NCBI GenBank assembly: GCA_028281025.1
Contig: JANQKR010000018.1
Coordinates: 1-45,245 of the forward strand
DNA length: 45,245 nucleotides
From: Croceivirga sp.
GTDB taxonomy: Bacteria; Bacteroidota; Bacteroidia; Flavobacteriales; Flavobacteriaceae
Direction of reading: 5' to 3'
Under the pieces are notes generated by a model. It saw nothing but the letters and a program-made list of their open reading frames with translations, searched no databases and was not told the origin of the DNA. A program made the position numbers and the translations under genes. Of the stretch, positions 42,087-45,245 are shown piece after piece. Each line of letters begins with the position of its first letter. Position 1 is the first letter of the stretch.

Positions 42087-43346
42087 CTAGTTTATCAGTT
42101 TATACAATCGTCCTTCGTAGCTTTCATCTGCTATATCATGTTCCTCTAGGTGCTTTTTTTCTTCAGTTGCGCAAAGAGACAATATTTGATTTCTAATTTT
42201 TTCGCCTTTGAAATTATCCGCTATTGCCAAAAACCAGCCTTTAACATATTCCGAGTGATAAGTCAAATAATGTTTGTTAGAAAAAACAAAACCATCAATT
42301 GTTCTTTGTAAATCATTTATCTTTCCTTCAATCCCAGAAATTTCTTCTTTTATGGGATTCAGTTTTTCTATCTGATTGGCTATCTCTTGTTCGCAATTCA
42401 GAATATCTTCTCTTCTAGATTTGATGAATGTTTTGATTTTGTCAAAATTGTCGTACTCCTTCATTATAAAATCAAACACTAACCCCCAGATAATGTAGAC
42501 CACAAACCCGGCAAATATTATTCCCCAAAACTCTGCTTTGGTAAAAGCAATTTGAACATTGAAATCAGGTGAGTTTAATGTTTTCTCAATATCATATATC
42601 TTTTTTTCTATTTGGTATGCCAATATTGCATCAAAAATGAAAGTGACGATAAAAAGCGTTCCTATCTTGATATAGGAAATCCAGTTTTTATGTTTTTGGA
42701 ACATGTGGATAAGATACCCTAGCCCCATAAAAGCGAATGGTATGGTAGAAACGAAAATACCTTCAAGCCACCCATCTTCAATGGCCTTGGTCAAGGCATT
42801 GGCATCAAAAATTGCATTGGTCAATTGGTTGGTATCAAATACTTTGAAAAAAGCGGAATACGATGCCGATATATAAAAAACCAGTAGATAGAATGTAATC
42901 GGAATCAATACAATTAAACCTAAGTAAAATTGAGCTTTGGGCTTTTTATCTGCATCCTCAACATATTTTTCAGGGTTCTGTTTTACATCGGTTATTTCAT
43001 TTCTATAGTTTGAGATTTTTTGTTCCAACCCCGAAATGCCTTCTTCTACTATAGCCTTAACGGTTTTCCTTTTTTTCAATTCAATCTCATACTTGCTTTT
43101 TTCCTGTACATAGGGCTCTTTCAATTCTTTTTGCAACTTCTCGTTTTCCCTGCATTTCCCCTTATAATCCATATACACATCTTGCAAGCAGGCTTTGAAA
43201 ATCATATGATTTCCTTCTGCTTGTTTTGAGGAACCGTAACCGCTTTCAAAAAATGTGAGCTTTATTTTTTCTTCTTCGTGCTCTTTTTCCTCTACTTCTT
43301 GAGGGGCCGTTTTCTTAATCGAAAATATTTTTTTTAGGGAATTCAT
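42087..43346 (-). CDS. multi-pass membrane protein with two coiled coils
   Basis: 419 aa, family not recognised. The N-terminal soluble region (1-145) has an acidic stretch (EVEEKEHEEEKIKL) and a coiled coil (ENEKLQKELKEPYVQEKSKY). Four hydrophobic segments follow: FYLGLIVLIPITFYLLVFYI, IFVSTIPFAFMGLGYLI, IGTLFIVTFIFDAILAYQI and FWGIIFAGFVVYIIWGLVF. A second coiled coil (REDILNCEQEIANQIEKLNP, then ISGIEGKINDLQRTIDGF) and a C-terminal helical domain follow. The paired coiled coils suggest a scaffold. It lies one base after the TerB-like gene, and the vWA-like lipoprotein gene follows 4 bp on. Confidence 0.7.
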   Translation of the reverse strand: MNSLKKIFSIKKTAPQEVEEKEHEEEKIKLTFFESGYGSSKQAEGNHMIFKACLQDVYMDYKGKCRENEKLQKELKEPYVQEKSKYEIELKKRKTVKAIVEEGISGLEQKISNYRNEITDVKQNPEKYVEDADKKPKAQFYLGLIVLIPITFYLLVFYISASYSAFFKVFDTNQLTNAIFDANALTKAIEDGWLEGIFVSTIPFAFMGLGYLIHMFQKHKNWISYIKIGTLFIVTFIFDAILAYQIEKKIYDIEKTLNSPDFNVQIAFTKAEFWGIIFAGFVVYIIWGLVFDFIMKEYDNFDKIKTFIKSRREDILNCEQEIANQIEKLNPIKEEISGIEGKINDLQRTIDGFVFSNKHYLTYHSEYVKGWFLAIADNFKGEKIRNQILSLCATEEKKHLEEHDIADESYEGRLYKLIN

Positions 43347-43347
43347 A

Positions 43348-43743
43348 TTATTCTTCCATTTTGGATATCAATTCTTTCAGCGGAATATTGGCCTTTGCGT
43401 TTTCTAATAGAAATTCACAGATATCTTTAACATTCTCTTCTTCGAAATCAAATTTTAGGCAGTACTTTCTTAGAGTATTTACCTCATCATCTGTTACGAT
43501 GCCATCGGCCCAAATCATCAAGGCCAAATCATATAGGTATTCAATTTTTCCCTCTAGTAATTTTGGTATTATGGAATCTTGTGAAGGATGCAATAAAATA
43601 TCGTTTAATTGATCTTTACTTATTCCTCTTTCCTCAGCAAATTTGTAGAGCATCTGCAATTCCAGCACATCAAAATTGTCATCAGTAAAAGCTATCTGAT
43701 AAAGTCTCAAAAAATGACTTTTCAATTCAGTGGAAATATTCAT
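43348..43743 (-). CDS. TerB-like all-helical protein
   Basis: 131 aa, predicted all helical and soluble. Two internally similar blocks show the TerB pattern of an acidic motif before a helix: YQIAFTDDNFDVLELQMLYK and LALMIWADGIVTDDEVNTLR. In TerB proteins these acidic positions bind metal, and Ter modules frequently combine TerB, vWA and membrane partners in stress or anti-phage contexts. Here exactly such partners follow directly downstream. Assignment is by pattern only; a tellurite role is not implied. Confidence 0.7.
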   Translation of the reverse strand: MNISTELKSHFLRLYQIAFTDDNFDVLELQMLYKFAEERGISKDQLNDILLHPSQDSIIPKLLEGKIEYLYDLALMIWADGIVTDDEVNTLRKYCLKFDFEEENVKDICEFLLENAKANIPLKELISKMEE

Positions 43744-43755
43744 TATGACAGCATG

Positions 43756-44055
43756 TTAGTTATTATTGTTTTCACAGGCTATTCCGTCATTGTCTCTATC
43801 TAAATTGGAATAGCAACTTCTATTACTTTCAAAAGCGGACTGGGCTGCAGCTTGAGACGAAAAATCGGAACAATTGCTATCGCAATCTGAATCGTTTTCA
43901 CATGAAATTGCGATTAGGGCAAGTACAATGACCAATACAAAGCCAAGACAACCCTTTTTGGATTTCCTTCCTTTTGATCTTTTAGGTGATTTGTTTACAA
44001 AATGGCCTTGAACGTATGTACCATCTTTTTTGTAATATCCTCTTCGATATTTCAT
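43756..44055 (-). CDS. membrane protein with C-terminal Excalibur domain
   Basis: 99 aa. The N-terminus (YYKKDGTYVQGHFVNKSPKR) carries the DGTYVxGHxxxxP motif found in many small Bacteroidota proteins. A membrane helix or lipoprotein-like signal follows (CLGFVLVIVLALIAISC). The C-terminal 50 residues form an Excalibur calcium-binding motif with paired cysteines (AAAQSAFESN, then LDRDNDGIACE). Excalibur domains occur in extracellular nucleases and surface proteins. First of the closely spaced genes running to DUF4236 (12-bp gap to the TerB-like gene). Confidence 0.75.
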   Translation of the reverse strand: MKYRRGYYKKDGTYVQGHFVNKSPKRSKGRKSKKGCLGFVLVIVLALIAISCENDSDCDSNCSDFSSQAAAQSAFESNRSCYSNLDRDNDGIACENNNN

Positions 44056-44063
44056 CTTAAACC

Positions 44064-44201
44064 TTATTTTGGAGGCTTTCTTTTATGCGGTTTCACAGGT
44101 ACGGTTTTAGGACCTGGTTTAGGACTATTAGGATTTTTTCTTGGCACTGGAGAAGGTTTTGATCTCCTGTGCGGCTTTACTGGAACTGTTTTCTTTGCCA
44201 T
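44064..44201 (-). CDS. 45-aa proline/lysine-rich repeat peptide
   Basis: ATG-initiated frame of 45 codons, almost entirely Pro, Lys, Arg, Val and Ser. It contains two copies of KTVPVKPH(R/K)R, at about residues 4-13 and 32-41, separated by a PSPVPRKNPNSPKPGP linker. Such composition gives an extended, basic peptide that could bind nucleic acid or cell-wall polymer. It lies 8 bp upstream of the Excalibur gene and 11 bp after the YegP-like gene, fitting one operon. Confidence 0.55.
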   Translation of the reverse strand: MAKKTVPVKPHRRSKPSPVPRKNPNSPKPGPKTVPVKPHKRKPPK

Positions 44202-44212
44202 TTCAAAATGTA

Positions 44213-44401
44213 TTAATTGGTCAAATCTTCTACTTGCGCAACGGGTGCATCTCTTTTTACCGCTTCAATACCGTTTTTGCACGATTGTTTTGAGTTGTAC
44301 ATTTCGCTAGTGGCAATAATTTCACCATTGCCTTTAGATCTAAGGTTAAAATAGAATTTGCCGTTGCTACTTTTTTTGATTTCGAATTTTGGAAATGCCA
44401 T
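44213..44401 (-). CDS. DUF1508 (YegP/UPF0339) family protein
   Basis: 62 aa, the usual single-repeat length. It matches the YegP pattern: FEIKKSSNGKFYFNLRSKGN, then GEIIATSEMYNSKQSCKNGI and a closing VKRDA. These small alpha/beta proteins are widespread and of unknown function. First gene of the run leading through the Pro/Lys-rich peptide to the TerB-like/vWA-like genes. A 16-bp palindrome lies about 55 bp upstream. Confidence 0.85.
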   Translation of the reverse strand: MAFPKFEIKKSSNGKFYFNLRSKGNGEIIATSEMYNSKQSCKNGIEAVKRDAPVAQVEDLTN

Positions 44402-44456
44402 ATTTTTTAGTTTTTAGTTTTCTTTTTCAAACCTAAAGGCATTCAGGGACAACTCC

Positions 44457-44472
44457 TTACAGATATCTGTAA
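44457..44472. promoter_or_regulatory. perfect 16-bp palindrome upstream of the YegP-like gene
   Basis: TTACAGATATCTGTAA is identical to its reverse complement and lies 56 bp before the start of the first gene of the minus-strand operon. It is a candidate binding site for a dimeric regulator, or a short hairpin in the transcript. Confidence 0.5.
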
Positions 44473-44493
44473 AGCAGGAAAAGAATCAAAAAA

Positions 44494-44530
44494 GGTTGTC
44501 CAATTCTCGACTGCGCTCGAACTGACAACC
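44494..44530. repeat. imperfect inverted repeat of a palindromic intergenic type
   Basis: The arms GGTTGTC (44494-44500) and GACAACC (44524-44530) enclose an inner TTCtCGA/TCGAA pairing around ctgcgc. The core (cgactgcgctcgaac) resembles short palindromes that recur between genes in flavobacteria. It may be a bidirectional terminator. Confidence 0.5.
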
Positions 44531-44584
44531 AAACTTTAGATTTGAATAAACCGAGTAGTGGTCAGGGAGCCTTTAGAGATAGGA

Positions 44585-44809
44585 TCAATCTTCCCAACCA
44601 CATAGATTACGTCCCATCGCTCGGGCCTTTTCTAGACTTACTGTTTTTAAGGTTGTTGAACACCTTGACGATCCGCGACAGTACTTATCGTAGTGATAGC
44701 GTTTGCTGCCTTTGCCCATGCAGATAAAGACTTTGGTCTCGGTTTGTGGTTCTTGGATTATTAATATTACGAAAACAGCTGCAAGAAATACTTTTAATTT
44801 AATATACAT
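44585..44809 (-). CDS. small secreted Cys/His-rich protein
   Basis: 74 aa. The hydrophobic N-terminus (LKVFLAAVFVILIIQ) is a signal peptide or anchor. The mature part contains YHYDKYCRGSSRCSTTLKTV, then SLEKARAMGRNLCGWED: His and three Cys residues spaced like a small metal-binding motif, with CGWED at the end. Similar short proteins with H-x-x-x-x-C-R-G ... LCGW are common in Bacteroidota; I know no function. A separate transcription unit from the YegP-led operon, given the inverted repeats between them. Confidence 0.65.
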   Translation of the reverse strand: MYIKLKVFLAAVFVILIIQEPQTETKVFICMGKGSKRYHYDKYCRGSSRCSTTLKTVSLEKARAMGRNLCGWED

Positions 44810-44827
44810 AAAAGACTATTAATCATC

Positions 44828-45163
44828 TTAAATACTATCCCATACACGGTTGATTTCATCACATGCAAAACCAATTACTTTTCTTCGCTTTTTATAAGAC
44901 CTTGGAGCACTTAAAACAGAATTATTGAAGATATCTATGCTGAGACAAAAATTTAAATGAGTTGTCTCTTTATCAGAATTTTTTGTCATTTTTTCTTCAA
45001 TTACTTTATGCAATAAAGTGGCAACATTTTTTTGCATTTCTTCATCTAATGGGTTGGTTTTAGAAATATGAATTTTTATTCCTCCAACTATTTTCTTCTT
45101 TCTATATACCCCTTTAATGATAAGCTCTGGATTTATATTTACTTGAATGTAAGCTTCCCCTAA
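44828..45163 (-). CDS. hypothetical protein with unclear 5' end
   Basis: From ATG 45037 the protein has 69 aa (NVATLLHKVIEEKMTKNSDK ... SAPRSYKKRRKVIGFACDEI). The same frame stays open for 42 codons upstream to a TAG at 45164-45166 and reads as convincing protein (YIQVNINPELIIKGVYRKKK, GGIKIHISKTNPLDEE) without any ATG, GTG or TTG. The true gene therefore probably extends to about 45163, starting at a rare codon or by frameshift from the partial gene whose stop overlaps here. Family unknown. Confidence 0.5.
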   Translation of the reverse strand, partial: LGEAYIQVNINPELIIKGVYRKKKIVGGIKIHISKTNPLDEEMQKNVATLLHKVIEEKMTKNSDKETTHLNFCLSIDIFNNSVLSAPRSYKKRRKVIGFACDEINRVWDSI

Positions 45164-45245
45164 CTAGAACCTTTTAATTTTCTAATCTCTTCAAAGTTAT
45201 CGTTTTTAATTCCTTGAGCGTTACCGCTCAAGGAATTAAGCTCCA
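45160..45245 (-). CDS. 3' end of a gene cut by the window edge
   Basis: The last 27 codons of a minus-strand frame are visible, reading ELNSLSGNAQGIKNDNFEEI and then RKLKGSS before TAG (45160-45162). Its stop overlaps the open frame of the next gene by 4 nt. Family not recognisable from so little. The segment contains a perfect 15-bp inverted repeat within the coding frame. Confidence 0.45.
   Translation of the reverse strand, partial: ELNSLSGNAQGIKNDNFEEIRKLKGSS
45206..45239. repeat. perfect 15-bp inverted repeat
   Basis: TTAATTCCTTGAGCG (45206-45220) and its exact reverse complement (45225-45239) flank a 4-nt loop. On the minus strand it is followed by AAAA, not T, so it is not a standard terminator. 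It lies inside the apparent 3' coding part of the edge gene. Confidence 0.6.

Noticed and set aside
43348-43743. Tellurite-resistance operon
   Set aside because: Only a TerB-like fold is suggested; no TerC, TerD or TerZ family gene is present in the window.

Overview
The window reads as chromosome of a marine-type Flavobacteriaceae bacterium (Bacteroidota). Evidence: SusC/SusD and DUF4249/TonB-receptor pairs, a FecI-type sigma factor with FecR (DUF4974), type IX secretion sorting domains, SprB repeats, LytTR regulators, many TTG starts, and a promoter matching the Bacteroidota -7 consensus TAnnTTTG. I see no rRNA, intact tRNA, insertion sequence, CRISPR array or phage module.

Layout. 0-0.9 kb: a gene fragment and a small unknown gene. 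0.9-9.2 kb: a minus-strand, operon-like cluster. It has an unusual glutaredoxin-glutaredoxin-thioredoxin reductase fusion at its 3' end, preceded by secreted tail-fibre-like proteins, a small outer-membrane barrel, a T9SS-sorted protein and a LytTR response regulator whose receiver has lost its phosphoacceptor Asp and conserved Lys. A near-identical paralog with both residues intact lies at 8.4-9.2 kb. 9.2-10.7 kb: gene-poor, with a decayed ORF, a tRNA 3'-end relic, a terminator and a dispersed repeat. 10.7-17.4 kb: three surface genes (Fn3-like lipoprotein, 1324-residue T9SS adhesin-like protein, parallel beta-helix protein).

17.5-22.9 kb: an accessory segment between two copies of the dispersed repeat. 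It holds HipBA, a divergent XRE regulator/small protein pair around a perfect 20-bp palindrome, and a run of small plus-strand genes. That run includes two tandem paralogs (membrane anchor plus coiled coil), a 35-nt junction repeat in three copies, and microproteins of the DUF1737 and DnaJ-zinc-finger types.

22.9-31 kb: a DUF4249 lipoprotein/TonB receptor pair, a single-cysteine exported MsrB, SelO, a GNAT-YoaP protein and a truncated DUF2625 gene. 30.7-39 kb: a trans-envelope signalling and uptake locus: ECF sigma divergent from FecR, a SusC with STN signalling domain, SusD, a terminator, then a secreted DNase I-like hydrolase. No glycoside hydrolase is present, so the substrate is unclear.

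39-45.2 kb: a minus-strand accessory run. A YegP-like protein, a Pro/Lys-rich peptide and an Excalibur protein precede a tightly packed TerB-like, membrane coiled-coil, vWA-like lipoprotein and DUF4236 series, followed by an OLD-family ATPase/TOPRIM nuclease. This is my best candidate for an undescribed system. The edge holds a partial gene next to an ORF with no normal start. All calls come from reading motifs by eye; no database search was run.
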